NCBI GenBank assembly: GCA_964548175.1
Contig: CAZJQS010000004.1
Span: 62,001 to 126,000 of the forward strand
From: JANQPA01 sp964548175
GTDB lineage: Bacteria > Bacteroidota > Bacteroidia > Chitinophagales > Saprospiraceae
Length of the DNA: 64,000 bases
Direction: 5' to 3'
Shown here in pieces: positions 52,219 to 61,260 of this stretch. Each line of letters begins with the position of its first letter. The first letter of the stretch is position 1. Made by a program: the position numbers and the translations under genes. A model generated the notes under the pieces. The model searched no databases, was not told the DNA's origin, and was given only the letters and a program-made list of their open reading frames with translations.

Positions 52219-53205
52219 ATGAATTACATCTCCATTAGTCTATACAGGAAGATGATCCACCATGCGCTGAGCGAAGGCATGAGGGCGGAAGATTTCGATT
52301 ATCTTCCTGTACCGATAGCCGCTATGGAGGAAATACAAGCTGTTCCTGCCGATCATTTTTTTGAACTTCACGAAAAGTTGGATCGGCGCCTTGGTCCGGG
52401 TTTTGCCGTCAGGGTCGGACAGCAGATGAAAATAGAGGATTATGGGGTATTGGGCTTATCCTGGAGGACCTGTTCGAAAGCGGGCGAGATCTTTGAGCGT
52501 TGCGAACGCTATTTTAAGCTTTTATCCAACACCTATGTTTTTAAAGTTGAAAAGGAAGGAGAAATTTCGAAAGTCCACCTGTTTCGCGATGCTCACCGAA
52601 GAGGCGTAGAATTGTCGAACGAAGCTACTTTTTCCGCCACGGTGGTTGTGCTGCAAGCCATGACGGAGACCGATATTGCGCCCATTGGTCTGTCTCTCAA
52701 ACATGGAGCGCCAAAAGATCTAAAAAGTTATCAGGAAGCCTTTAAATGCCCTGTCCTTTTTGATCAACCTCACTACTTCATCGCTTACAAAACCACCGAT
52801 TTAGAAACCCGCACGGCAAAAGCAGACCTTAACATCAATAAATTCCTGGTGGAGAGAGTGGAAGAGGAAACCAGGGGTATAGAAACCCACGCTTTTAAGA
52901 TCGCTGCGGATGTCCAGGATTTAATTGAGGATGCTCTTCCCAGCGGTATTCTCAGTATACAACAAATCGGCGAGTATATGGGCATGAGTAGCCGGACGCT
53001 TACCAGAAGATTATCGGAGCATGGCATTACCTTCAGAGAACTTGTCCGGCAAACACAAGAAAAGATCTCAAAAGACCTGCTCAAAAATTCGTCCATTACC
53101 ATAGGCGAAATTGCCTTTCAAACCGGCCTTTCGGAACAAAGTGCTTTTAACCGCGCCTTCAAACGATGGACCGGCCATTCACCTACCGCTTTCAGGAAAA
53201 ATTAA
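52219..53205 (+). CDS. AraC family transcriptional regulator
   Basis: The 328-residue protein has an N-terminal AraC-type ligand/arabinose-binding-like domain (about 20-200) and a C-terminal double helix-turn-helix domain (about 235-325) with QQIGEYMGMSSRTLTRRLSE and IGEIAFQTGLSEQSAFNRAF followed by GHSPTAFRKN. This layout is that of OruR/ArgR-type activators of small-molecule or lipid catabolism. It may control the adjacent DUF1772 and NmrA genes, or the carotenoid oxygenase upstream (inference from position only). Confidence 0.92.
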   Translation: MNYISISLYRKMIHHALSEGMRAEDFDYLPVPIAAMEEIQAVPADHFFELHEKLDRRLGPGFAVRVGQQMKIEDYGVLGLSWRTCSKAGEIFERCERYFKLLSNTYVFKVEKEGEISKVHLFRDAHRRGVELSNEATFSATVVVLQAMTETDIAPIGLSLKHGAPKDLKSYQEAFKCPVLFDQPHYFIAYKTTDLETRTAKADLNINKFLVERVEEETRGIETHAFKIAADVQDLIEDALPSGILSIQQIGEYMGMSSRTLTRRLSEHGITFRELVRQTQEKISKDLLKNSSITIGEIAFQTGLSEQSAFNRAFKRWTGHSPTAFRKN

Positions 53206-53311
53206 ACCTTCCCTTCTATTTGGCTTAAAGTATCAAAAGATTGGCCCACGCGGTCAAGCTTAGAGGACCTTTTAGCTGCAATTTTGCTTCTGTAAACCAA
53301 ACAGAAGTATA

Positions 53312-53812
53312 ATGGACTTTTCGATCAAATCAATTACCGTATTTTCAGCTATCCTGCTGACGGGCCTTTCAGCAGGTTTGTTTTATGCATGGGCCGTCTC
53401 TGTGATCCCCGGCACCAAAAAGGTGCCTGACCAGGTTTACCTGGAGACCATGCAATCCATCAACCGGGCCATTTTGAAACCGGCTTTTTTCCTGATCTTT
53501 TTTGGCAGTCTCTTCTTGCTTGCGGTGAGTACAATTCAGCATATTCAGGGCGGCCTGACTTTTTGGCTCCTGTTGGCCGCTACGCTTATCTACCTGATCG
53601 GGACATTCGGCGTCACTGCTTTTGGCAATGTGCCCCTCAATAATGCACTGGATGCCATCGACCTGGGAGAACTGGGCGCTGACCTGATCACCAGAACGCG
53701 ACAACAATACGAAATCAAATGGAACCGCCTGCACATGCTCAGGACTGTTTTTGCAGTACTTTCTTTCGTGTTCTCGTTGTTGAGTATCTTTGGTCAGGTC
53801 AAGGGCGTTTAG
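53312..53812 (+). CDS. DUF1772 membrane protein
   Basis: The 166-residue protein has four hydrophobic helices (about 8-30, 55-75, 83-107, 142-162). GLFYAWAVSVIPG near 22-34 and FGNVPLNNALDAID near 104-117 are the DUF1772 signature. Some members are called anthrone oxygenases, an activity not to be assumed here. It sits between the AraC regulator and the NmrA-like gene on the same strand. Confidence 0.88.
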   Translation: MDFSIKSITVFSAILLTGLSAGLFYAWAVSVIPGTKKVPDQVYLETMQSINRAILKPAFFLIFFGSLFLLAVSTIQHIQGGLTFWLLLAATLIYLIGTFGVTAFGNVPLNNALDAIDLGELGADLITRTRQQYEIKWNRLHMLRTVFAVLSFVFSLLSIFGQVKGV

Positions 53813-53909
53813 GTGCGCTCATTACCTTGCTCAACCAAATGCATTAATTTATTCATTATAGCATGTATTGGTCCCCTCAGGGATCCTACATCGGTAAATC
53901 TAAACAATC

Positions 53910-54759
53910 ATGACAAAGCAAAGCAACATCTTAGTGATCGGTGGCACTGGCAAGACTGGACGCAAAGTAGTAGAGGGATTAAAGCAATACAACCAACACG
54001 TGAGAGTAGGCTCAAGGAATACAACACCCTCTTTCGAATGGAATGCCCCTGCTACATGGCCGTCAGCTCTGGAAGGAATGGATAAAGTGTATATCGTTTA
54101 CTATCCGGACCTGGCCGTTCCCGGTGCTTTTGAAGCCATTCAGGGGCTGACTGAGGCTGCTAAAAAAGCGGGCGTAAAAAAGGCTGTACTGCTTTCGGGC
54201 AAAGGAGAAAAAGAAGCCGAGCGATGCGAGCAGGTCGTAGCCGATTCGGGTTTAGAGTACACCCTGGTCAGAGCATCCTGGTTCAATCAGAACTTCAGCG
54301 AGAGTTTCCTGCTGGATCCCTATTCTGGCGGGACATGTGGCCCTGCCTATGCCCGATGCCAAAATTCCGTTTGTGGATACGGCGGATATCGCAGAAGTGG
54401 CCGTCCAGGCGCTACTCGATGATGCGCACAATGGAAAAACCTATGAAGTAACCGGACCCAGAGCAATGACTTTCGAAGAAGTGGTGAAGGAAATCGCTGC
54501 AGGTTCGGGGAAAAAAATCAAGTATCAGGCAATATCCTTGGAAGACTATAATAGTGTGATAAAGTCCGCTGGCGTTCCATCTGATTACATCTGGCTTTTT
54601 GATTATCTGTTCAGAGAAGTATTGAGTAAGGAAGAGAACCAGGTGGTTACCAAAGATGTAGAAAAAGTGCTGGGCAGGAAGGCGACTGATTTCAGAGAAT
54701 ATGTGAAGCATACGGCAGCTTCAGGAGTATGGGATCAGAAGATTCCTCAATCGATTTAA
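53910..54759 (+). pseudogene. NmrA/azoreductase-like NAD(P)-binding protein, frameshifted
   Basis: The first frame (from 53910) gives a Rossmann start with VIGGTGKTGRKV (GGTGKTG at 11-17) and reads normally to SESFLLDP. It then goes out of frame. The next frame continues at ILAGHVALPMPDAKIPFVDT and runs to 54759. Removing one T at about 54321 joins the two into a 282-residue protein, the normal length for NmrA-type SDR proteins. Family members sense NAD(P) or reduce small quinone-like molecules. The frameshift may be a real disruption or a sequencing error. It lies downstream of the DUF1772 gene. Confidence 0.8.
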
Positions 54760-54800
54760 AATGATCGGCAAATGAATTTTGGATAAGTCCCTGAATAAAA

Positions 54801-54831
54801 ACAGGTATGGCGCCGTCGGCGCCATACCTGT
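54801..54831. terminator. Bidirectional hairpin terminator
   Basis: ACAGGTATGGCGCC (54801-54814) and GGCGCCATACCTGT (54818-54831) form a perfect 14-bp stem with a 3-base loop. A5 lies on the left and TTTTTGTTTT a few bases to the right, between convergent genes. Confidence 0.75.
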
Positions 54832-54846
54832 ATACCTGTTTTTGTT

Positions 54847-55968
54847 TTACCACTGCTTCTGCGGCATTTTCTTCCACTCCGTATGGTTATACTGGCTATT
54901 AATATTAGGGTTGAAGTTAGCATCATTAGACCCGATGACATCGCCGTTGGCGTTGATGTAGTAATTTTGGTATCCGGATTGGATCTGCATGGAGCGGTTG
55001 TCCCAGGGGTTAGTCATGGTATACTCTTCGTGGATCATGTTGTTCTCCTTGTTTCTCATGCGATCCTGCATCTCAGACCTGCTCCAGTAGCCCTGCATGC
55101 TCATATCGCTGATGTCGCTGTAGGTGGAGTTGTGTCTTCTTTGCGACTCCTGGAAGGCGGCTTCGTTGTTGCGCATTTTGGCGTTATGGGCGGCGCGGCT
55201 ATCAGCTATTCTTTGTTCCGACTCGCGATCCATGCGGTTCAGGTCCGCAGCATGGGCCATGGCGGTGTTGCGATCAACTTCCCAGTTGGCCTGGGCAAAC
55301 AGATAAGTCTCTTTGGCGCCTTCAAAAGACTGAGCGGGGGCTTCCAGTTCGGTAATGCCAAAGGACCAGCTGCTGCCGCCTTGAGAATGCATGATCACTT
55401 GGGAGATTAAGATTAAAGACTTGCTGCCGTTGGGTTGCTGCCATTCGGAAGCCAGAATGTCATAGGACTCGATTCTGGAGCGATTAAGAGCGCCTTGCAT
55501 TAATTGTTGACTTCTCTGAGCAATTTTCTGTAAAGGATATTGTTTGATCAGCTTGCCGCCCTGCTGCTGAATAGCCGGTACGATATTCTGCTGGAAGATC
55601 GTCTGGAGCGGTATGGGATTAGCGACGGCCTGTCCAGCCATCTGGGCGACGTAAGGGTCAACATTAAAGTAGTAAACTTCAGTGGGCATGGAGCTGACTC
55701 TTATACCGTTGGGACCTTCATAGCCCTGGGCGCCATTGGCCGCAGTCACTATCCTCCAGCTCGTTGGCAGTGGTGTGTAGGAAGTGATCCTTCCGGTCCT
55801 GGGATCTCTATTAGGCTTCATTTCAATTTGACCATTAGAGCCTGAAGAAGAGTGCTGGTACCCACCAGGCTGCGCGTCGTAAGCATAATAAGATTGTTGT
55901 GCATTATTTTCACCAGCGAAAAACAGACTGCAAATAAGGATCATCGAAAAGGAATTAAGGAAGTTCAT
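54847..55968 (-). CDS. Secreted protein of unknown function, Gln/Asn/Ser-rich
   Basis: I do not recognise this 373-residue protein. Residues 1-23 are a signal peptide ending in NNAQ. The mature part opens with a Tyr/Gly/Ser-rich stretch, and the rest is rich in Gln, Asn and Met. Residues about 245-300 hold many Arg, Glu and His in a helical pattern. GYQNYYINANGDVIGSNDANF near 335-355 resembles short C-terminal repeats seen in other secreted proteins that follow a WDNRSMQIQSG segment. There is no T9SS sorting domain. It is divergent from the DUF3078 gene. Confidence 0.75.
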   Translation of the reverse strand: MNFLNSFSMILICSLFFAGENNAQQSYYAYDAQPGGYQHSSSGSNGQIEMKPNRDPRTGRITSYTPLPTSWRIVTAANGAQGYEGPNGIRVSSMPTEVYYFNVDPYVAQMAGQAVANPIPLQTIFQQNIVPAIQQQGGKLIKQYPLQKIAQRSQQLMQGALNRSRIESYDILASEWQQPNGSKSLILISQVIMHSQGGSSWSFGITELEAPAQSFEGAKETYLFAQANWEVDRNTAMAHAADLNRMDRESEQRIADSRAAHNAKMRNNEAAFQESQRRHNSTYSDISDMSMQGYWSRSEMQDRMRNKENNMIHEEYTMTNPWDNRSMQIQSGYQNYYINANGDVIGSNDANFNPNINSQYNHTEWKKMPQKQW

Positions 55969-56193
55969 AATAAATTGGGTTGAATTGTTATCAATGTGAT
56001 TTTACTATGAATCGCGGGATGGTGGGAAAGGTCATCAGCAGAATGGAAAAAAGTCAGTTTTTTTTAACCTTCTTTTTTGGAAATGAAACGGCGGTTTCGC
56101 TGGTGACTTCGTTTTTAGAATAGCGTCTCAAATACCATATTTGCAGTGAGGTATTTATCCAATCGATTTTCTAATAAAATTGCACCTTTAAAA

Positions 56194-57165
56194 ATGAAAA
56201 AAATTTTAACACTTTCTTCCTTACTTTTCCTTGCAGTCTTTTGCCTGGAAGCTCAGACACTCGAGGAATTAAAAGAACAAAAAGCTGCTCTGGAGGCCGA
56301 GCGTAAAGCCAAGCAAGCCGAAGCAGATGCCTTTAATGCAGAGATCAATGCACTGGCTAAGCAAATAGAGATCCTTACCCCCTGGCAGACAGGGCTCAGC
56401 GGTTTGGTAGGGCTAAACTTCGGCAGCTCCAACAACTGGCAGGCCAATGCCAATCCCAATAGCTCAAACTCCGTGCTGAATATAGGGGTCAATGCCTACG
56501 CCAATAACATCAAAGAGAAAAGCTTCTGGAGAAATACCCTGACCTCCAATGTGAGCTGGCAGGGACTCGACAACAACACCAATGATGACGATGAAGGCTC
56601 AGGCTTTCTTTCCAACCGAAACGCAGATGTACTGATCCTTTCTTCTTTGTATGGCTTGAGATTTAATAAAAGCCTGGCGGCTTCCGCTTTGGGAGACGTG
56701 AATACCTCTGTATTTAACTTTCTCTCTCCCGGTACGGTCGATATCGGTGTCGGTGCCACCTGGACGCCCGAATCGATCCCCAACCTGGTAGTGGTTGTAC
56801 ATCCGCTAACTTATCACTTTGCCTTTTCCGGGGTAAGTGGGGTAGACGCCCAATCAGATTTCGGGACCAAGCTCAAAGCCACCTATTCCCTCAAACTACC
56901 GGGTAACGTAGTCTGGTCTTCTAATCTGGGTGCTTTTATTCCCTATAGCAGTGAAGAGTATCCCATTACTTTTACAGATGAAAACGGCGACCAGCAAACC
57001 AGCCAGGAAGGATTATTCGAGTATACCTGGATCAACTCCTTCAATATCGCTGACCTATGGAAAGGTATAGGCGTAGGATTGACTTTCGGCATCAGAGACG
57101 CCCGGTTTGAATTTCCTAACGATGTCCAAACGTATACCGCCGTGGGGATTACCTATAGTTTTTAA
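56194..57165 (+). CDS. DUF3078 outer-membrane beta-barrel protein
   Basis: The protein is 323 residues from ATG 56194; the frame is open 16 codons further up, but the signal peptide (LFLAVFCLEAQ) begins here. Residues 21-58 form a coiled coil rich in Glu, Ala and Lys. From about 65 onward, alternating strands such as GLSGLVGLNFGSSNNWQ and the terminal AVGITYSF, ending in Phe, fit a small beta-barrel of the DUF3078 type. Function unknown. It lies in a divergent pair with the Gln-rich secreted protein. Confidence 0.85.
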   Translation: MKKILTLSSLLFLAVFCLEAQTLEELKEQKAALEAERKAKQAEADAFNAEINALAKQIEILTPWQTGLSGLVGLNFGSSNNWQANANPNSSNSVLNIGVNAYANNIKEKSFWRNTLTSNVSWQGLDNNTNDDDEGSGFLSNRNADVLILSSLYGLRFNKSLAASALGDVNTSVFNFLSPGTVDIGVGATWTPESIPNLVVVVHPLTYHFAFSGVSGVDAQSDFGTKLKATYSLKLPGNVVWSSNLGAFIPYSSEEYPITFTDENGDQQTSQEGLFEYTWINSFNIADLWKGIGVGLTFGIRDARFEFPNDVQTYTAVGITYSF

Positions 57166-57176
57166 AGTGGAAAGGA

Positions 57177-57240
57177 TAAAATAGGAATCATCCCTGAATT
57201 TGGAGATGCCACAATTCATCTGCCGGTTATTGGTTATCGG
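57177..57240 (+). repeat. Half copy of the MITE-like repeat R4
   Basis: AATAGGAATCATCCCTGAAT onward to GGTTATTGGTTATCGG resembles 32914-32976, with AATCATCCCTGA and GCCACAA shared. Only one arm is present. Confidence 0.55.
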
Positions 57241-57265
57241 TTAATAAACTGATGACCAATAACTG

Positions 57266-57326
57266 ATAAGTGCTTGTAAAAAAAAATGAAGATAATTTGC
57301 CGCCCAGGGGGCGGCAAATTATCTTC
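57266..57326. repeat. Repeat R2 hairpin, inverted copy 1
   Basis: GAAGATAATTTGCCGCCC (57288-57305) and its complement (57309-57326) form an 18-bp stem with a 3-base loop. On the minus strand it is followed by a pyrimidine tract and CAAGCACTTA, as in the copy at 60205-60278. Confidence 0.75.
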
Positions 57327-57374
57327 AAATATAGGTTTTGTTGGCGCCTTAGGCGCCAACAAAACTTATATTTG
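57326..57374. repeat. Repeat R3 hairpin
   Basis: The left arm 57326-57349 (containing GTTTTGTTGGCGCCT) and right arm 57351-57374 pair over 24 bases with one mismatch and a single-base loop. It is joined directly to the R2 hairpin. It could end transcripts of the DUF3078 gene. Confidence 0.75.
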
Positions 57375-57431
57375 AAGTGGTTTGCTTACTTAACCGATAA
57401 CCGATAATTTGTAAAAAAATAAATACATTAT

Positions 57432-58001
57432 TTACACCACCTCTGGTGGATTCCTACGCATAACAGCCGCCACGATCAATCCAAAAATTACCGTTCCGAA
57501 GAGCGTAAATATAAAACCCATTAATGCAATGGCAGGTGCGGAAATAAACATGCTGGTGATCCCCCATGCCTGTTCTATATCGCTTTCGCTCATACCTTGA
57601 TCCTGCATGCTCTGCCTGGTCGCCTCTGCTACAGTTTCCAGTATGGAGGGATCGACAAACTGCATATACAAAAATGACCAAACTAGGCCGATCGCTGCAA
57701 TGACCAGTCCAGTCAGAAAAGCTACGCCAAAAGCACGGCCAAAGGTGATGTAGCCTCCCAGGTCCTGATCCCGATGGGTTTTGATCGCCAAAACGAAAGC
57801 AACGATAATGACCACCCAATTGAGGATCGATGAAGCAATATTGCCGGGACTGGAGTTATCTGTTTAGTCGATTAAATTTGCAAGATTGAAAATAAGGCCT
57901 ATGCCGATGGAGATCAATGCAGCAATGAGTCCATATCTGGCAGCAATAGGGCGATAAGAAGGTTTGCTTTGTTCGTTTACCTTTTCATTTAAGTCATCCA
58001 T
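57432..58001 (-). pseudogene. DUF4199 membrane protein gene with internal stop
   Basis: From ATG 58001 the frame reads MDDLNEKVNEQSKPSYRPIA and a first helix, then a TAA at 57864-57866 (codon 46), then continues in the same frame as TDNSSPGNIASSILNWVVII through 57432. Joined, it is a 189-codon DUF4199-like protein with four helices and the YITFGRAFGVAFLTGLVIA segment typical of the family. The part after the stop has its own ATG at 57815, giving 127 residues, but would lack the first helix. Function of the family is unknown. It may be a recent nonsense mutation or an error. Confidence 0.75.
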
Positions 58002-58311
58002 GTTGATGGTTTTAGTGGTTGATAAGTGAGGAAATAATTGATTTGCGTTTACTTTTCTAAAATGCTCAGGAAAAGATTATCTGCCAAAAAAATAAGATGA
58101 AGGGGATAAGGGAATCTACTATACGGGATCGAAAATGCAGCAAAAAGAAAAAAGAGGGGCAGGAGATCTTTCCTAAGTGGCCACACACGCTCGCCACCGC
58201 TAATTTATATCATAACAACGAGTGACCTAAATCATATACATTCCCCATTGAACCTTTTTTCTTTAAGTTAATTTGTTCGAACTTATTCTTTCAGGCTCAA
58301 AAATCTGCGGT
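58002..58311. other. Divergent intergenic region before korA
   Basis: A 310-base AT-rich gap. No clean promoter pair, repeat or RNA is evident. The korA frame is open back to a TTG at 58273, but the first ATG (58312) is preferred. Confidence 0.4.
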
Positions 58312-60219
58312 ATGGGGAAGACAGTAAAAACAGTCATGTCGGGTAATAACCATTCTAAGCCAGAAATCATCAGGGAAGTCATTATTGAAATTGTTAGTGA
58401 CTCTGGCGAAGGAGCACAAAAGTGTGGACAAAGTTTCGGCGCCATTTCAGCGAAGATGGGGAATGGCGTCTGGACAGTGGAGATCATACCTGCTGAAATT
58501 CAGCCACCCGCAAGGTCCCGGGAAGGCGCATCCGGAATACGCGTTCGGGTAGGGGCCGAGAAAATCACCAATATGGGGGATCATGCCGATCTGGTGGTTG
58601 CCCTGAACGAACAGGTGCTCTACGGCAGGATCAAACAGGAGGCCTATAACGAAAACACGATCATGTTCATTGAAAGTAAATGGGCAACGCATTCAGATGA
58701 GTTCATTAGGCATCAATATCAAGAGGCATTGGCTGAATTTGAAAAACTGGGAATTCATATTGTCGAAATACCTATTGAGACCGAATGCCTCATGACCACC
58801 CCCGATGCCCGAAAGGGAAAGAATATGTGGGTGCTGGGCTTATTGTGTTATGTATACGACAGGGATCTGGACATTGCAGAACAACAGATATGCTCCATTT
58901 TTAAGAAAAAATCACAAGCGGTAATAGACCTTAACATCCGGCTGCTTCATGCCGGCTATCATTGGGCAAAAACTAATGTAGATCTGCATTTTCAAATTCC
59001 TCCGATGGAAGTTAAAGCCGATCAGGTCGTGATGAACGGCAATGAAGCGCTTAGCCTGGGAATAATGGCCTCAGGGATAGAGCTCTGCTCCATGTACCCC
59101 ATTACGCCGGCTACCTCGGCCTCCCACCATCTGGCTGAACATTTCAGAAAAGTAGGAGGGGTCGTTCATCAGGCTGAAGATGAAATTGCGGCAATCGGCT
59201 TCGCCATCGGAGCATCTTTTGCAGGGAAAACGCCTGTTACGATTACCTCCGGACCGGGCCTTGCCCTGAAAACAGAGTTTTTAGGTTTGGCCGTCATGGC
59301 TGAAATTCCCTTGGTCATTATTGATGTGCAAAGAGGAGGGCCGTCTACCGGCTTGCCGACTAAGGTCGAGCAAAGCGATCTGCTGGCCGCCATCTATGGC
59401 GAAGCCGGCGATGCGCCGAAAATAGTACTGGCCGCGGCGACGATAGAGGACTGTTTTCATTTTGTGATCCTGGCCAGAAAACTGGCGGAAACCTTTAGAA
59501 CGCCGGTCATCCTGCTCACCGACGCCAATTTGGCGACCGGCGTACAGCCTTTTCCACGGCCTCAAGTCGACGATGGCTGGTTTTCAGAGCCCATCGATCA
59601 AAGCCCATGGCAGGAAGGAGTAAAACCTTTTGACTGGGACCCTCAAACCGGCCTGAGTAAACGACCGATTCCCGGTCAGAAAGGAGGGATGTATACCGTC
59701 ACCGGCCTTGCCCACGGCTCTACCGGAAGAGTGGCCTACGAGCCCGAAATAAATCAAAGCAGCGCCGAGAGCAGAAGCCGTAAAATAGCCACTTTTCAGC
59801 AGACCCTGAAACCTCCCGTAATCCATGGCGATCCCGAAGGAGACCTGTTGATCATTGGCTGGGGTTCCACTTTAGGCGCCATAGCAGAAGCCGTGAACAA
59901 TGCCAGACGCCTGGGACTGAAGGTAAGCCATATCCACCTGAAAGTGCTTTTTCCATTGGTGTCCGGGCTGGAAGAGATATTTAGGCGTTTTAAAAAAGTG
60001 ATGACCGTCGAGATCAATTACAGCGACCGTCCGGGCGACCCCATGATAACGCCCGGAAGCCGTCGATATGCTCAATTGGCTAACCTGCTTCGAAGCCGGA
60101 CCTTATGTGAGGTCGATTGCTTCAGCAATGTACATGGTCAGCCTTTAAGTCCGGGCGTGGTGTTGGAGAAGATCAAAGAAGTAGCTGACTTTTTACACAA
60201 CCCCAAAACCTATATTTAA
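58312..60219 (+). CDS. korA: 2-oxoacid:ferredoxin oxidoreductase, fused gamma-alpha subunit
   Basis: The protein is 635 residues from ATG 58312. Residues about 18-190 are the gamma domain, with SDSGEGAQ at 29-36 in place of the usual GDSGDG. From about 245 is the alpha (pyrimidine-binding) domain, with MYPITPATSASHHLAEHF around 261-278, EDEIAAIGFAIGASFAG and GGPSTGLPTKVEQSDL; domain II follows near 500-620. With KorB it would oxidatively decarboxylate 2-oxoglutarate or another 2-oxoacid to the acyl-CoA and reduce ferredoxin. The last codons (VADFLHNPKTYI) are encoded inside dispersed repeat R1. The KorB gene follows after a repeat-filled 72-base gap. Confidence 0.92.
   Translation: MGKTVKTVMSGNNHSKPEIIREVIIEIVSDSGEGAQKCGQSFGAISAKMGNGVWTVEIIPAEIQPPARSREGASGIRVRVGAEKITNMGDHADLVVALNEQVLYGRIKQEAYNENTIMFIESKWATHSDEFIRHQYQEALAEFEKLGIHIVEIPIETECLMTTPDARKGKNMWVLGLLCYVYDRDLDIAEQQICSIFKKKSQAVIDLNIRLLHAGYHWAKTNVDLHFQIPPMEVKADQVVMNGNEALSLGIMASGIELCSMYPITPATSASHHLAEHFRKVGGVVHQAEDEIAAIGFAIGASFAGKTPVTITSGPGLALKTEFLGLAVMAEIPLVIIDVQRGGPSTGLPTKVEQSDLLAAIYGEAGDAPKIVLAAATIEDCFHFVILARKLAETFRTPVILLTDANLATGVQPFPRPQVDDGWFSEPIDQSPWQEGVKPFDWDPQTGLSKRPIPGQKGGMYTVTGLAHGSTGRVAYEPEINQSSAESRSRKIATFQQTLKPPVIHGDPEGDLLIIGWGSTLGAIAEAVNNARRLGLKVSHIHLKVLFPLVSGLEEIFRRFKKVMTVEINYSDRPGDPMITPGSRRYAQLANLLRSRTLCEVDCFSNVHGQPLSPGVVLEKIKEVADFLHNPKTYI
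60186..60204 (-). repeat. Dispersed repeat R1 inside the korA 3' end
   Basis: TGACTTTTTACACAACCCC is an exact R1 arm. It is in the korA reading frame and encodes ADFLHNP. Confidence 0.85.
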
Positions 60220-60278
60220 AGATAATTTGCCGCCCAGGGGCGGCAAATTATCTTTTAAAATTTTTGTGTAAGCACTTA
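60205..60278. repeat. Repeat R2, copy 2, with hairpin
   Basis: AAAACCTATATTT, then stem AAAGATAATTTGCCGCC (60218-60234) and GGCGGCAAATTATCTTT (60239-60255) with a 4-base loop, then a T-rich stretch and AAGCACTTA. The reverse complement of 57266-57342 has the same order of parts. It overlaps the korA stop and may act as a terminator or processing site between korA and korB. Confidence 0.75.
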
Positions 60279-60291
60279 AATCAAATAAACC

Positions 60292-61257
60292 ATGTTTCAA
60301 TCAACGCAAGAATTTTGTACGATCCCCTCACTGGATGTTCGCTATGGCATGGAGGATTACGAAAAAGGAGTGGCCCGCTGGTGTCCGGGATGCGGAGGCC
60401 ATTCCATACTGGCTGCCGTGCAAAGAGTGTGTAAGGACCTGCAATACCCTCCTGAAAAGACGGTGGCCGTATCTGGCATTGGTTGCAGCAGCCGGTTTCC
60501 GCACTACATGGGCACATACGGCTTTCACGGTCTGCACGGTAGGGCCTTTCCCGTAGCTTGCGGCATGAAATTCCGAAGACCTGACCTGCATATTTTTGTG
60601 GTCACGGGGGATGGCGACTGTTGTTCCATCGGCGCCGGGCATTGGGTGCATGCCGTTCGGTACAATATGAAAATGGTGGTATTGCTTTTTGACAATGGAA
60701 TTTATGGACTGACAAAAAAACAGACTTCCCCGACCAGCCCCCTTGGCACCAGGTCCAATACTCACCCTACCGGATCTTTCCTTCCTCCCATTAATCCAAT
60801 TCAAACCACCCTGGGGTTCACCAATGTGTCTTTTGTTGCCCAGACCACAGACTGGAATGTAGCGCATCTGTACGCTACTATAAAAAAAGCTGCTGAACAT
60901 CCAGGTTTCGCCTTCATAAGGATCGTACAACGCTGCCCTGTTTTTATGAAAGACCTTTATGGGGACATTGCAGCAGACCCCAGCAGGCTCGTCTTGTTGA
61001 AACATGAAAATGGAATCCAATTGAAACCAAGGGCTGTTCAGGCTTTTGATCACATCCTTGAACACGATCCTTCAGATATCCACAAAGCAAGGGAATACGC
61101 AGATATTACCGACAAAATACCTATTGGCCTTTTTTATCAAAACACAGATTGTCTGAGATATGATGAATACGGCGCACACAATCTCGGAATGAGCCTGTCA
61201 GAAAAAAAGCAAGGCCTGGAGGAACTCCTGGATCATTATACGATTTCAAAATCCTGA
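60292..61257 (+). CDS. korB: 2-oxoacid:ferredoxin oxidoreductase beta subunit
   Basis: The 321-residue protein binds thiamine diphosphate through GDGDCCSIG at 106-114 with the DNGIYG segment at 134-139. Cys31, Cys34 (WCPGCGGHS), Cys65 (GIGCSSR) and Cys215 (VQRCPVF) are the expected ligands of one [4Fe-4S] cluster. It pairs with KorA to form the catalytic core. SPTSPLGTRSNTHPTGSF at 147-164 resembles KorB-type rather than pyruvate enzymes, but substrate is not settled. The next gene starts three bases after its stop, so the two are tightly coupled. Confidence 0.94.
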   Translation: MFQSTQEFCTIPSLDVRYGMEDYEKGVARWCPGCGGHSILAAVQRVCKDLQYPPEKTVAVSGIGCSSRFPHYMGTYGFHGLHGRAFPVACGMKFRRPDLHIFVVTGDGDCCSIGAGHWVHAVRYNMKMVVLLFDNGIYGLTKKQTSPTSPLGTRSNTHPTGSFLPPINPIQTTLGFTNVSFVAQTTDWNVAHLYATIKKAAEHPGFAFIRIVQRCPVFMKDLYGDIAADPSRLVLLKHENGIQLKPRAVQAFDHILEHDPSDIHKAREYADITDKIPIGLFYQNTDCLRYDEYGAHNLGMSLSEKKQGLEELLDHYTISKS

Positions 61258-61260
61258 CCA

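Noticed and set aside
60328..61065. A 245-codon open frame antisense to korB
   Set aside because: The plus strand encodes a clear KorB with all cofactor motifs; the antisense frame has no recognisable domain and is a by-product of codon bias.
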